DNA of 64,000 nt from Nautilus pompilius (taxonomy: Eukaryota > Mollusca > Cephalopoda > Nautilida > Nautilidae): positions 1 through 64,000 of the forward strand of contig JACATO010001095.1 of the NCBI GenBank assembly GCA_018389105.1, in the 5' to 3' direction. Position numbers and translations under genes: made by a program. This document shows positions 49,851-62,170 of the stretch, piece after piece; the stretch's first letter is position 1, and the number at the start of each line of letters is the position of its first letter. The notes under the pieces are model-generated. The model was not told where the DNA came from, ran no database searches, and worked only from the letters and a program-made list of their open reading frames with translations.

Positions 49851-50790
49851 ACCCTCTAAATCTCCCCTCCTTTACAGGTCGAAGTCAGTTGTCAGTCGTA
49901 CGGCCCGAGCAGATAACAACAAAGTCGAAATCTAATGAAATCAACGCTTGTGACAACTTCGCTTATTTTCTTGTTTTTTAGCTAGCGCCTATTCCTCATC
50001 TCACTATCTTTCAATTTCCACTGTACACAGATTAATTCTTGTATCTATAACCTAAAATTGAATTTCATGCAGTTTTAGTCAGGAAGTTGATGGGAAAAAA
50101 ATATAAACTAATTTTAATAAACTGCTTGCATTCATAATAGTGCATCATCTTGTATAATAAATCAATATTCAACAAATGCTTTTCAAAATATACAATGTCC
50201 AATATACCTATAAACTGTGTAATTAAAATTATTTAAAAAAATATATTTATATATACAAAGATGTAAGAAAATACTTACATTGAAAAAAAAAAGAGAATTT
50301 TCTCCATGAATAACGAATGATACATTTTTCAGAGGCCTGCATATATGTATATAAGTGTAATAAGTCTGTCAATTTTGCAGTGTTGATGGCGTCAATACTG
50401 ACTTTTTGCATGTACATGTTAAACAACTACTGAATCAAACAGACCTGTTGTTCACCACCTGGTGATACTGCGTCAATCACGACTTCCAGATCGTGCATAA
50501 ACATTCCAGAAGGTGGCGCCCTTTGCAAATTGGTTATTTTTTTCTCTTTCAAAAATACATATATATGGAAGTTTAAAATGAAATAAATAAATTTTGACTA
50601 AGTGAGGAAACACACACAGGATGTGCCCAAATAATGAATAATTGAGACTAAGAAACGTATATAATACATACACAAAGCATTATTACAGAATCTACACATA
50701 AACAAAATGAATCCGTTCGATAGTGCATTAGTATTTGGAATGCGAGCCCTCTGCTTTATATAGATCGTGTCACCTTGTACAGGTTACCAA
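49851..50790. other. AT-rich spacer
   Basis: No coding sequence or repeat family recognised. Confidence 0.4.
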
Positions 50791-51650
50791 TTTATGTCTG
50801 GAATGTTGTTCTAAATATCCTCTAGCGCCTTTCGCAATCCATCCCAGGTGTTTGGTTGGCGCTTGACTTTCTCTGTAGCCATATAACCCTATACAGCCTC
50901 AATGACGTTCATATCAGGACTTTCTCCAGGCCAAGACATTTTTGTGAGTGATCCATCAGCATCTTTACGTTCCATTGGATTTTCACCACAATGGCTGTAT
51001 GCATAGGGTCGTTGTCATGTTGGAAGATGAATCCCCGCCCTATGAGATGTCCTCCTGAGGGAATTGCATGATGGATGAAAACCTGTCTGTACCCGTGGGT
51101 GGTCAGTACACCTTCGATTTCATGCAAATCTCCGACACCCTAATCAACATCCAGCCCCACACTTGTATTAAACCACACCCATACTTCGCTGTAGCTGTTG
51201 TACCCTCCCCGCTTCCCCGTCCGCCTTCGATCAAACTGCTGTTCATTATTGCCAAACAGTTAAAACTTGGACTCATCCGTAAGAGCATCTTCTTCCAGGT
51301 TTGGTCATCCCACTGTTTGTTTTCTGCTGCCAATTTCAGCCCTGCTATTTGGCTACCTCTCATCAGCGAAGGTTTTCAGACAACTACACATCCACTGACA
51401 GTTCCTGCTAATGTGTATCTTGCTGTTCTTGAAGAAACGTAAACATCCGACCTTGCAGTTAGATAATTTGAAAGATCTCTACTGGTTGGTCGTTTATCAC
51501 GTAGAAAACACCTTGAGATACTTAACATCACTTTTGTAGAGTTTGAGCTTTCTTCCCCGACCGCATCTATTATCAGCAGTAACAGTTTCGTGTATCCTTG
51601 TCATAGTCGTGCGTACAGCTCCTTCTGAAACATGATGTCGGGGTGTGCCG
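50791..51650 (-). mobile_element. Tc1/mariner transposon remnant (minus)
   Basis: On the minus strand, blocks of a Tc1 transposase appear in order from right to left. TARYTLAGTVSG lies in the N-terminal half, KKMLLRMSPSFN is the degraded first catalytic block near 51270, and FIFQHDNDPMHTA is the second Asp block near 51010. MSWPGESPDMNVIEAV, with the catalytic Glu, is near 50900-50945, followed by a stop and a C-terminal tail (TWDGLRKALEDI). Several frameshifts make it non-functional. Ends not determined. Confidence 0.85.
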
Positions 51651-54600
51651 TATGGAGTAACCCTCACTAGCTAAGACTTAACTTTCTATAGTATTTTCAC
51701 GTGATATTTCCTTCCCAGGAATCATAGTATTCACCACACTCTACAATGATATCACTGTCTATACTTTTATAGTCTTTCTGTCTGCAGGTGTGGCACTTTC
51801 TCACTGCTTGCAAGACAACCAATCACAGTGTACCATATCAACACGTGACTGCGTTAAGGGGCATTTAATTTGTACGTATGAGCTGCGAGTCTATCAAATG
51901 TTATTTACATTTTGTACCCAGTTTTCATAATTATTTCTAATACTATATATATTATATAATATTACACATGGATGCAGCGATGAAATTAAGCCTGTTGTTT
52001 TTGTTTTTCTCCTTTGCGTCAATATGCAATGCGTAGACAAATTAAATTAAAAAATAATTATAACTAGCATTTGTTACCACGGGAGTGGGACGTAAATGAA
52101 AAGTGCAGAATTATCCAGACTATGTTAGCGGATCTTCCACTCCCAATGCGTGTGTGTGTGTGTCAGTTTCATTTGCACTAAATTTGAACGATAAAATAGA
52201 TGAAAAAGAAGAATTTGAAACTTTGAAATCATGCAGATGTTTGTTTTTTTCATTCCGATGATAGATCTATTTTGGCCCCTTTTTTAAAAAAAAAATTCGA
52301 TAAGTAAATTTTAAAATTCACTATACTGCAAAAGTCCTGAAGTGAAACGTAGAGGGACTAGGTGTGTCAGGGGCAGCAGATGCATCATAAACAAAGAAAC
52401 TACAGTCCTATAGAAACGGAGCAAGCATTGTAATAATACTTTCGCCTATTGAACGTTGACTCTGAACATTGTCATTAGTTAATACTATTTTAAAATCTAC
52501 TTAAAATAAAACAAAACGATTGATTTTGCTCACCAATATTTCTGGTAGGATATTTGACAATACTCACCGTCACCTTTTACAATTTCAGGTGCATATAATC
52601 AAATTACAGATACTTTAGATGAATCAAAATAAATTGGACAATTGCAGTGAAAAACAAAATATAAAACATGTGGCTCTTTAGCGCATTCTTTAATATTATA
52701 GAGATATTTATCATCTTTAGTGGGTAGTATAAAGTATCTCCATCAGTCATTTTACAAAGCCCTACTTTCATCCTTTAAGAAAAATTCATTAAAAAAATAT
52801 TGATCAATTTTTTAAAACTTACTAAAAGCTTTCGCTACTTCTCTAGTTTAACCTTTCCATTCCTTGTTACAAAGAGAAAAAACAGATAAGTTTCTTACGA
52901 GGATTCCGCTTTGTCCACAGACACTTTTTACAAACATTATGGACTATAAAGAAAGTAATGAATTAAAATAAGGTGTCCTTTTGAACTTTTATAGACATAT
53001 TTTTTAAAATTGATTCTTAAAAATTCGTTAGATTTATGATTCATCGTTGTAAAGACATTTTGCGCTTCAGTAAAATGCAAGTCATGGTCTAAAAGACTTT
53101 TTTGTTTTTATCGCTGCTTCAAAAAAGAATAAAACTTGATTTTTCCTCGTTAAATAAAATTATAAGCTAATAAAATGGTTTTTTTAGTTCCATGATTACT
53201 TTGTACATCCTTAATCCGCTTGAAATATTGCATATGCGATGTACGAAAATTCGATGGCAGTGGGTGAGGAGTATTACCCGCTTTGAGGCTCTATTAAGAA
53301 AACCGGTTCTAGATGCTATTCCCACATAACTTTATAAAATATTTAAAGAAAGTGTTTTTAAACGAAGAAACTATGATGTAGAAAGGCAGCAAGATGATGG
53401 CAAAAGAGCAAGTGGGACTATAAGGGTATCTGATGCCTGCTTACCACTCTTCTATAGTTGTGGAATCGTGGGGATTGTTAGCCGCGCGAAGGGCCACAAA
53501 CGGCCAGGGATTGACGCAACAGTGGCGAGGCGTGAAGATATGCAAATATTTAAAAAGAAATGAACTTTAGAAAAAAACGCTTTGCCTCTTTATCCTCAAA
53601 AGGCTAGTCTTGTGTACCTTACTTTTAAAGTTGTGTCAAGATAATTTTCTGGAAAAAACTATGCAAATTTTAGCAAAACTGGACGGAGGAAGTCGCGTAA
53701 GGCGCCAGTATTCCAGGCAGGAAATTAACGCGCGAAAAGAAAACGTTTCGTCTGCTTCTCGTTGCTTTCCAAAGAGAGGCAGAAGGGTCTCCTGTTTAAA
53801 AAGGCTGACGGAGAAGTGATAAACTACGAACGGCGACCGCCACTACACCATTTATTTGTTTGTTTTTCTTCCTCCGCCTCAGATCGGATCACATTCCCCT
53901 GGTTATTTGTACGTTTGGATGCGCCAGAAAGGCGACGCCTGCTATTTGGTGGCTCTGGTTAACCCTAGACTGTGAGCACCAACCGAATCTCTCGGCAAGA
54001 CTAGTAACCAGTCAGGGCTCTTAAGTCCTCGCCACCAAACGCACACAGCGACCAAAAGATAGGTCGGTTTTTCTCCTTCAAATTAGCTGTCTGGCGTTTT
54101 AAACCCCCTTCCTTTAGCCATCTCCCTCTTAAACCACCGCCCACGTGACCCAACCGCGCCCGCCAGTAGGGTCTGGGAAATCATCCCGAAAGAGAAACTC
54201 GCTTACTTCCTGTGGATGACAGATTTGTAAAGTTGTCGTTCTTATAGCATTTGTTTGTAAGTTGTTTGAGCGTGAGGAGAATGGCGGAGTTCTGAAGAGT
54301 TTTGCTTTATCCCTTAAAATCAACATGTTCTTTGTTCGGGTTAATTAGGGATCTGGACAGACCAACTGCAGCAGGCTATTTGTTTCGGTAATATGCTGCG
54401 ATGTGCTCAGTTTCATTACGTTTGAGCACAAAATATACTTCAGGTATTTGACTAATAAATAAACCTTCGCTCAATAATTATAAACGCCAGCCACTCCGAT
54501 TTCCTTCCACATCTAGAGATGAAGAATTCTAGTCGGGCCCCCGGCACCCCAGACAGGAGAGGCGGGGCGGGAGCCATCGGTACTATAAACAGTAAAGTAC

Positions 54601-55517
54601 TAAAGTGACTCTCAAAGTCATGGCAACCAAAAATCTGAAAAACCGTTTCAACAATGCCGTCCACCACACGTGCTTCGTGGGGTTTTATTTTGTCAAACAT
54701 ATTTCTGTTTTAGAGCTAGGTTTCCATCAATTCACTTAGCACAAATAAAGCCAACATTTTTCAACTTAACGGTGTTAAAAGGCGGGATTTTCAGCCCAAA
54801 ACACGCGCAGGCGATGGGCTGCGATGGTTCGCCGCTTTGCTCCGAGCTGCGATAGTCAGTCTTTTGAGTTTTCAAGTAAAATCAAAGAAAAGGAAGTGTA
54901 CCATCGCCTGACTCGCTTATTAAGGTACGAAAATATGATATTTTACCGTCTTGTTCGTGTAGAATTATCGACCTGTACGACATCATGTCGTATACTATTA
55001 CAGTTTTCCGAACATTGTTGATTGTAAAATTTTCCATCATTATGGCTGCTTGTAAACTGATTTAGTGTCAAAGCATAGTTCAGGGTTCCATCGCTCTGTT
55101 TAAGAATAAGTGACCTTGCAGCCATAGGCGTCCGCGTGATTTGTTCCAGGGAAGAGGGAATGACAAAAAATGTCCACAGAATAATACAGGAAGCGTACAG
55201 ATGGCCAAAATAATAAAGTGCGTGAAAGGTGCCCAGCGATGAAAGCATGTTAACGTCAAAAAATAAAAAGATACTAATTTTGGTTTTTTCCTATCAAAAG
55301 TATTTGATTTTGATCAATATTTTTTCGATGTTAGTATACTTCCTTTGTTATTGTGCTACCCCATCAGAGCTCACAATAATGAAGGAAAAAAACAAAACAT
55401 TTTTATTCAGTGCAAACTGTAAACGTCTCTGTTCCTGTCCAAATTTATCCATTACTTTTGAATAAGTTTGCGCTTGTTAGCTGTGACGTTTGTTCTATGT
55501 ACACTTATCGTACAAAG
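51651..55517. other. Intergenic, no gene recognised
   Basis: Very AT-rich to about 53400, with a more GC-balanced part at 53400-54850. Short frames only (for example 53610-53819 and 54943-55248), none recognisable. Confidence 0.5.
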
Positions 55518-57466
55518 TCAAGACAAATGATCATCTGCCATTGTTGGCCTCAGCAATGTTCTCAGCCTTCTCATTGTGCTAAATGACCTTTCTGCTGTGT
55601 AGGTTGTTACTGGTAATGTTAGACCAATATTAGTTGCTTGATGAATGGAAGGGAACAGATCAGTGCACTCTAACAACTCAGTGAGCCCACTTTTTAATTT
55701 GTTGACACACTGTTCCCTCTTCTTGGACCACATCTCAAACCAGGTGATAGTTTAAAAGTTTTCAATTTTCTACACTTCAATTATTTTTACAATTTCGTTT
55801 TTTTTAATTCTTCACTGTCAATGTACACCATTTGTACAAAATTAAGGTAAAAAGGACAGATATTTTGTTCATTTTCTGCAGCAAACCAGCTCTTTAGTGA
55901 TGAAATGATTGAGTCCAAATATGGTATAAACAAATATTTGACGAAAATATTCCTCCACGATTGAGCCATCAACATTAGTCCTGATCAATGTCTGCCATGC
56001 ATGTTTGGGAACAGATAATTCAACAATCAATTTCTCTGATAACTGTTGAATGTTAGCGAAACGTTTGTTATTCTATTACTGCCCAGAAATTACAGTCAGA
56101 CAAAACATAAACATCATTGTGCTTCAAGCAGATTCTAATTTGTGTGTATTTTGTCCTGTTTTACCTGAAACTGTTGTGGCCAGTATACTCAACTGATAAA
56201 AAATGTGTTCAAAGTTGTCAGAAAAATTCTAATACTTTTGTTTTTCAGTCCAACATGTTTCAGGTAGTAGTGGCACATTTGGGAAAAGACATCTTCTTTT
56301 TGGACACTCATGGAAATATTTTATAAGTTTTAATTGTACCAATTGTATTGCACATTCAGGTACACAATTCAAGTCATTCACAACCAGACTGAGTTTATGA
56401 GCAGCACAATGACAAACACAACTTTTGGATACTTACAACTTATTGTAACTTCCATACCTCTTTCCTTTCCTGCCATTGTAGAACACTCGTCATATCCACC
56501 TTGGCCATGTAGTTTCTCTAGATTCAAGCCAAACTTTGATCAATGTTAGTATTGGAAATGGAAGTAGCATCCAGTTAATATAGTCTTGTGAATCAAGGAA
56601 ATTCCTCTCAGATAATATTTTCAGTGGTTTTTGTGTTCGATGTGTGATGCAACGTACACCAGGTGACAATTGCTCCTTTCCAGATATCTCAGAACTTTCT
56701 CAGCAATTATTGAAAATCCAGTGGAATCGTTTGTCAAAGAATTTATTTCTTCCCTAACGGTTTCTTCACAGAATGATTAGTTCATCTGCTACACACATAG
56801 ATGTATAGCAAGCATTAGCTGGAGCATTTTCCAAATGGCTTCATAGCATCTCATATCATCTGATTCAATACGAAAATTAAACAGGATTTGAACATTTCCA
56901 GTTTTGATTCCTGTACCACATAAAGCAATGACATGAGCACAACAAAATAGAATGGTCAACAATATGGGATATAATACTTTTCGGTTCTGTTTAACATCCC
57001 TCTTAAAAGCACTGTCCAGCTGACACGCAATGGTTATTTCCGTTTTTTTCCTGTGGCCAAAAAGTCAGTTGCATCCGCCTGTGCATTTCTGTGCCAGGCA
57101 ATAAGAATGTGACTTCCTGCACTTTCATGAAGCCCTATATCTTGTAAAAGGTGCTGTGGTGAAGGCTCCCTGTGTTCCATAGTGAATTGGCTAAGGGAAA
57201 ATTGTACAATATTTACAAACTGCTCCTTTAAGATGTAGGGAATAACTAAGCCATGGTGAATAATGATTTAGCTACACATGATGGAAACTCTGTGCTTGTT
57301 TTGTAATTCTTTTTTTTGAAACATAATTCTCAAGAGATGAGTCACTTTTTACAAGTGGAGTTGAATTTAGATCAGAGATAAAGCAGCTTTGTTCATTTCC
57401 ACCTCCTTTGCTTGCTTCCTCTGGTGTTTCTAATTTCTTCTTTGCTAAAAACTTTCTGATATCCAT
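55518..57466 (-). mobile_element. Degenerate hAT transposase, ZMYM1-like
   Basis: An N-terminal segment starts at the ATG at 57466 and reads MDIRKFLAKKKLETPEE, the typical opening of ZMYM1-like hAT proteins, for 64 codons. Further left on the minus strand are ISGKEQLSPGVRCI (about 56650-56690) and CHCAAHKLSLVVNDL (about 56385-56430), the HCxAHxLNL motif of the hAT core. The C-terminus, 55518-55733, reads GLTLPVTTYTAERSFSTMRRL, the hAT dimerisation domain. Many stops and frameshifts lie between. About 1.95 kb is consistent with a full-length, dead copy. Terminal repeats and the 8-bp target duplication were not found. Confidence 0.85.
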
Positions 57467-59366
57467 TTTCAAAAAATGAGGATTAAAAACAAATACAAAT
57501 GTAAACTGTACTTGACTTGATCGGATCACTCGGCTATTGAAAGGATTTCTTTTCCAATTTTTATAGCCAAGTGGGATCTGAAAATGGTTCTTATTGCTTA
57601 ATTTAATTAACCAATTAGAATGGCTGCTAGGATCACTAATCAAAACCGTTATACTAACCAATTGGCGAGCCCATTCTTTTCTTAATTAACCTATCAGCTT
57701 GTTTCTCAAAACTAGATATTAAGACAGATAGTTTAGCTATTTACTTTGACATACGCACGCTCTGCCAGTGCCTTATATTGTATTTTCCTATATTGTTGCT
57801 CTCTTCCCGGCCTCCGAATTTTTGCTTTCGTCCGGGTGCGGTCAGACTCGTTATTTTTTGCCCGATTCCTCGCGCGCCATCATTACACTATTACCATCAA
57901 CTTTCCGCCCATGCTTGCAGCACAGGCGTACGATTCGGACAGAATAACAATGAACTCTTTAAAATATATCTTGCCTCTGCCGTGCTTATTTTTCCATTAA
58001 AAGTTTCAGGAAAACATCAGAATTAAAACAGAGTAATAACTATAAATGAAATTTTATTTTAGTAAGTTACGGTTTATATTCCAAGTTTTAATACAAGCTG
58101 CAGAAATGCGATTGACTGTACTGATAATGAGATCGCTACATCAGGCCTGCAGCTTATTTAAGTAAAGTACGAATTCATTCGATATTCTGGTTTGTATAGC
58201 CCTAAATGGAGTCACAATTTATGTAAGCAAAGCATTATCTCGGTTCTATTTCAGACAAGTAAATTAAGCTGTTAGGTCTTTTAAATCAAATGGATCCAAC
58301 GGATTTCATCTTTAGTAAAGGGTTTTTAACTTAGGATATTGTTCCAAATGTTGTCTGTCAACATCCCTCCTTTACTTGAGCATGGAAAATTTAAAGAGTG
58401 AGGTTAAGGCTACCAAATCCATTGCAAGGTGCCGTATTCATTTTTAAAGAGCGAATGCTAGACTCATAGACTTTAAGATCCTACTTTTGTTTCCCCCGTT
58501 ATGTAAGATGTTATGTCAAAGTGTTTCAGCTATGAGCAGCCCTAGACAATCTACAATTTCCTTTAGTTGAGGAGGGCTGTGATAAATTGATTTCGAATAC
58601 ATTTAACAAATGTAAAAATATAGACTTGATAGCAATTCGTTTAATGTAATTTTTGCCTTCGCAATTAAATCTGTATATTAATAAAACATGTAATTACAAT
58701 TACATGACATAACAGTGTATACAAAATAAAAATAGCTGAAACATATACATGCTTTTGTTAATAATTTGTTCTAGAATTACTCAAGATAAGCTAATCAAAT
58801 GTCTATAGTAGATATTTACAACATTACAATGATGAGATTTCAAATTTTACCATCAATCTTGGGAAGAATACGCCTTGAGTAGAATTCTCAATGACTAAAT
58901 TTTGCATTTGTTTAGAAAAAAAAGTTTGTTGCCCGGGCAACATGACGTAATCGTTTTAGAAGTCAATTCATCCGTCAGTTCTGCCGTCGAAGGAACATCG
59001 TCTGTAGTAAGAATTATAACAGTGAAAACAAGAGGCAAAAAACACAAGAGTAAAATTTCAACTAAATGAATATTTCCAACTATACCTTTGATGATTGTCG
59101 ACATAAGAAAACTAATGCAGATATTTTTCCATTAAAGGATCGTCCCATAACAACTGTGGATGACCCTGACGCGAGAAACCCACCGCACAAGTTCATTTCC
59201 ATCTGTATGGCTGTCATTTAAAATGACAACGATATTAAACCGTTGCAACTAATGTGATTTTTCTCTTTGAAAAAAAAATAATGATACGGTTAGGTCTCAG
59301 TTAAAGTTAAAATTGCACAGATGTTCATTCACGGGTCTCTGCTTTGGCTCTAAACTGTTTTATATA
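57467..59366. other. Intergenic, no gene recognised
   Basis: The left part may belong to the 5' end of the hAT element. The rest is AT-rich with no recognisable coding sequence. Confidence 0.45.
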
Positions 59367-61001
59367 CAGCGGTGTGCAAAAGTCTTGCATAAAGATGACT
59401 AGACTTAGAAAATGGGTTCTTATTTTGTAGAAATTAGTAACTATTTATGGTTTCTGTTTTAATTGAAAGGTATCGGTGTCTTTAAACGATTTATAACAAT
59501 AAGATCCAGTTTGTAATTGCACAGTCAAAATTTAAATATTAATAAAATAATTTGCATGAAATCGGCGAGTGCAAATCTGCTGCATAAACTACAAAATATT
59601 AGAATATATATTTTGTGCTATAATAGTTTAGGAGAGTAGAATATAAATATGAAAAACTGTCATTTTCCACTATTCTGATTCATTTTTGTTCAATATAGTG
59701 ATGCCGAGAGCCCGATATTTGACCCCCGAATAGTGGGCCACAATCGTTCGCATGAAAGATGGTGAAACTGAGTGGGTCATTGCGAATCGTATCGGTTGCA
59801 ATCACTCGACGATATCTCGCACCTTGAAACGTTGGAAAGCCGATGGGAGCCTAATTTCGAAACGCAGAGCCGGTAGACCGCGGAAAACGACGGCTCGACA
59901 GGATCATCTGATCGCCCGCATGTCGAACTCGGACCGATTCCGCACTTCCACCGACATCCAGACCGCCTCGTCAAGGCACCATGGGATCCATTTGGCCTCG
60001 TGCACCATCAGACGGCGTTTGATCCACAGGGGACTGTTCGGGCGATCGGCACAGAAGCCGTTCATCAGTCTGGACAAACATCGAAAGCGACTGCAGTGGG
60101 CTCGCGACCATCTCCACTGGACCGTGGCCTAGTGGTCCCGAATGTTGTTTTCCGACGAAAGCAAATTCGTGAAGGTCCACTCGGCGGGTCGGGTGTACGT
60201 TCGGCGATCGGTGTCCGAGAAATACCATCCAAGTTGCACTCGACCGACTCTGCAGGCAGGGGGAGATTCGGCCATGGTTTGGGGCTGTTTTCAATCGTCC
60301 GGTGTCGGTCCGTTGCATCACGTGGAGGGTCGAATGAATGCTCATGACTATGCTAAAATCGTCTCGGACATTGTTGAACCGTATAGGTGTGACCACATGC
60401 CCCTGACGGCCATCTATCAGCAAGACAACGCCCCCATCCACACAGGTAGGAGTGTCAAGGCCTTGATGGCAGAGTTGCGAATCCCCCTCTTCGATTGGCC
60501 GGCTCAAAACCCGGATCTCAATCCCATCGAAAACATTTGGCACTCGATTAAACTCAGCGTTAGTGACAAAAAACCGAAAAATAAAACCGATTTGAAACGG
60601 AAAATCGAGGAAGCCTGGTCGGAGTTCAGTAGTGACAATTGTCAGCGTTTGGTAGCCAGCATGCCTCGTCGTTGTGAACAAGTTATCAAGAATTTTGGAT
60701 ATTCTACTCATTATTTATAGATCTGATCACTTTCTGCATAATTGGAATTGAATCTGAATTGATTAGATAGCTGTCTAGATTCTATGCAACACTTTTGCAC
60801 ACGTTGATTTGATGCAAATGATTTTCTAAAAATTATAACTTTTCTTACAATGAAACAATATGCTTGATATTATTGGAATAGATGCGCAACAGTAATATAT
60901 AAATACAGTAATGAACAAGATTTGATAACAACTGCTTTCGACAAAATGCGGGCTAATTTACAGGAAAAATTATTTTTATGCAAGACTTTTGCACACCGCT
61001 G
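59367..61001 (+). mobile_element. Complete Tc1-family transposon with IR/DR ends
   Basis: A 1635-bp element bounded by TA at 59365-59366 and 61002-61003. The terminal inverted repeats, starting CAGCGGTGTGC, match perfectly over 27 bp (59367-59393 and 60975-61001). Shorter relatives of the TIR core lie inside each end, at 59569-59588 (left, direct) and 60781-60802 (right), about 200 bp in. This is the IR/DR arrangement known from Sleeping Beauty-type elements. The single transposase frame fills the centre. Near-identical ends and an unshifted frame imply recent activity compared with the other copies in the window. Confidence 0.96.
59701..60720 (+). pseudogene. DD34E Tc1 transposase, intact frame except two TAG codons
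   Basis: The enzyme would cut and rejoin the element at TA sites. From ATG 59701 to TAG 60718-60720 there are 339 codons in one frame with no indels. Domains in order: a paired-like helix-turn-helix pair (WVIANRIGCNHSTISRTLKR), a GRPRKT AT-hook-like motif, then the catalytic core with Asp in MLFSDESKF, Asp in YQQDNAPIH and Glu in NPDLNPIENIW. There are 34 residues between the last two, hence DD34E. The C-terminus is SMPRRCEQVIKNFGY. Two in-frame TAG codons interrupt it at codon 11 (59731-59733) and codon 144 (60130-60132), each directly before TGG (Trp). A single C-to-T change in CAG would explain either. A shorter protein could start at the ATG at 59752 but would still stop at 60130, before the catalytic core. 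Confidence 0.93.
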
Positions 61002-61003
61002 TA

Positions 61004-61889
61004 GATGCTGTGTTTTATTACAAGAAAGAAAACAAACCAGCGATTCATAGATGTAATTCCAGAGTGAAACGTCGTTTGGATTCCCACGAAATCCCTATTC
61101 AGCATAAATTCTGTTATCAACAGCAATATCTGGAACATTAGAATTGTTTAATCTCCTATAAAACAAAGTGAAACAAACAGTCGTAACCATTGTGCTAATA
61201 TTTCCGTTTGGCCTGCTGCCAAAAGAAGTTTATTTTTATTCTAAGCGCTTTACAGTAAATTCTGCACTTTTTAATAATAGAAACAGCAACAGCTTTAGTC
61301 ATTGAGAACATCGGAATCTTAAACGATGCACGCTACGAGTCTGGCCTGTGCTCGCCTCGTCTGCTTAGAAAACTCATTGCAACGTAGAGGAAAGTTTAGT
61401 ACGAAGAGAATCAGATAAATATATCAGTAGTATGTCAATATGTTTGATGTCTGTTATCTGGAATTTATACCGTGAACAAATTTACTGTGTATTATATTCT
61501 CTTTTCCAACAAGCCGAATGGAGGCGCTTGTTATATTGCACAGTCACGATCATGATGGTTTGACAGGGTTACATTCCCGACAGTGACCGAACAACATTAG
61601 AAATACAGTTTGAGCGATGTATTGTGGTAAGATAAGAGCAAGTTTGAAATATTTGGTTCCAAGATGAGAGAAAAGTATTTAAAACGACATTTTTCATACA
61701 ACTAAGCATGGTAGTGAAAATATGAAAAATAGCGTTTTTTTGCTGACTATTCAGTTAGTAACTCGATAAAAATTGACGGAATTCTCACAAAAAAAGAGTT
61801 AGCACAGTGTTCTGGGACGCTATGCAATTCTGTCAGGGTCATTTGACGAGTGATGGATTTACCGAAGCACACTGCCAAGGTCGATCGTA
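61004..61889. other. AT-rich spacer between two Tc1 elements
   Basis: No gene recognised. The part from about 61780 may belong to the Tc1 fragment that follows. Confidence 0.4.
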
Positions 61890-62170
61890 CAGTACTTTGC
61901 AAGAAAAGAATCAGGAAAACTGAAAACCACGGTTTACCGCCTCAATCTCCACATCCGAATCCCATTGAATTTGTGTGAGATGAGCTAAATCGAAGAATCA
62001 AAGACAAAGATTCAAGCAGTGTCAATCAGCTACATGCAAGAACAATGGGAGAACACTTACAAAGCAACATTTTGAAAAGTTACAGTAGGGTGCCCCAAAT
62101 ACGTGCAGCGGCGATGGAGATGAAAGGTGGTTATTTTCATGAAAAACGTTTTTCATTTACAACAAAAGGT
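61890..62170 (+). mobile_element. Tc1-like transposase C-terminal fragment
   Basis: The plus strand reads PPQSPHPNPIEFV, stop, then DELNRRIKDKDSS: the third catalytic block with its Glu and the usual WDELxRRI continuation, where TGA replaces the Trp codon. The tail SRVPQIRAAAMEMKGGYFH matches the Tc1 C-terminus. Nothing upstream is legible. The sequence differs clearly from the complete element 0.9 kb away, so it is a separate, older family. Confidence 0.8.

Noticed and set aside
59701-60720. In-frame TAG codons as evidence of a variant genetic code
   Set aside because: Only one mobile element shows it. TAG is used as its terminal stop, and the Lhx2/9 exons have no internal TAG.
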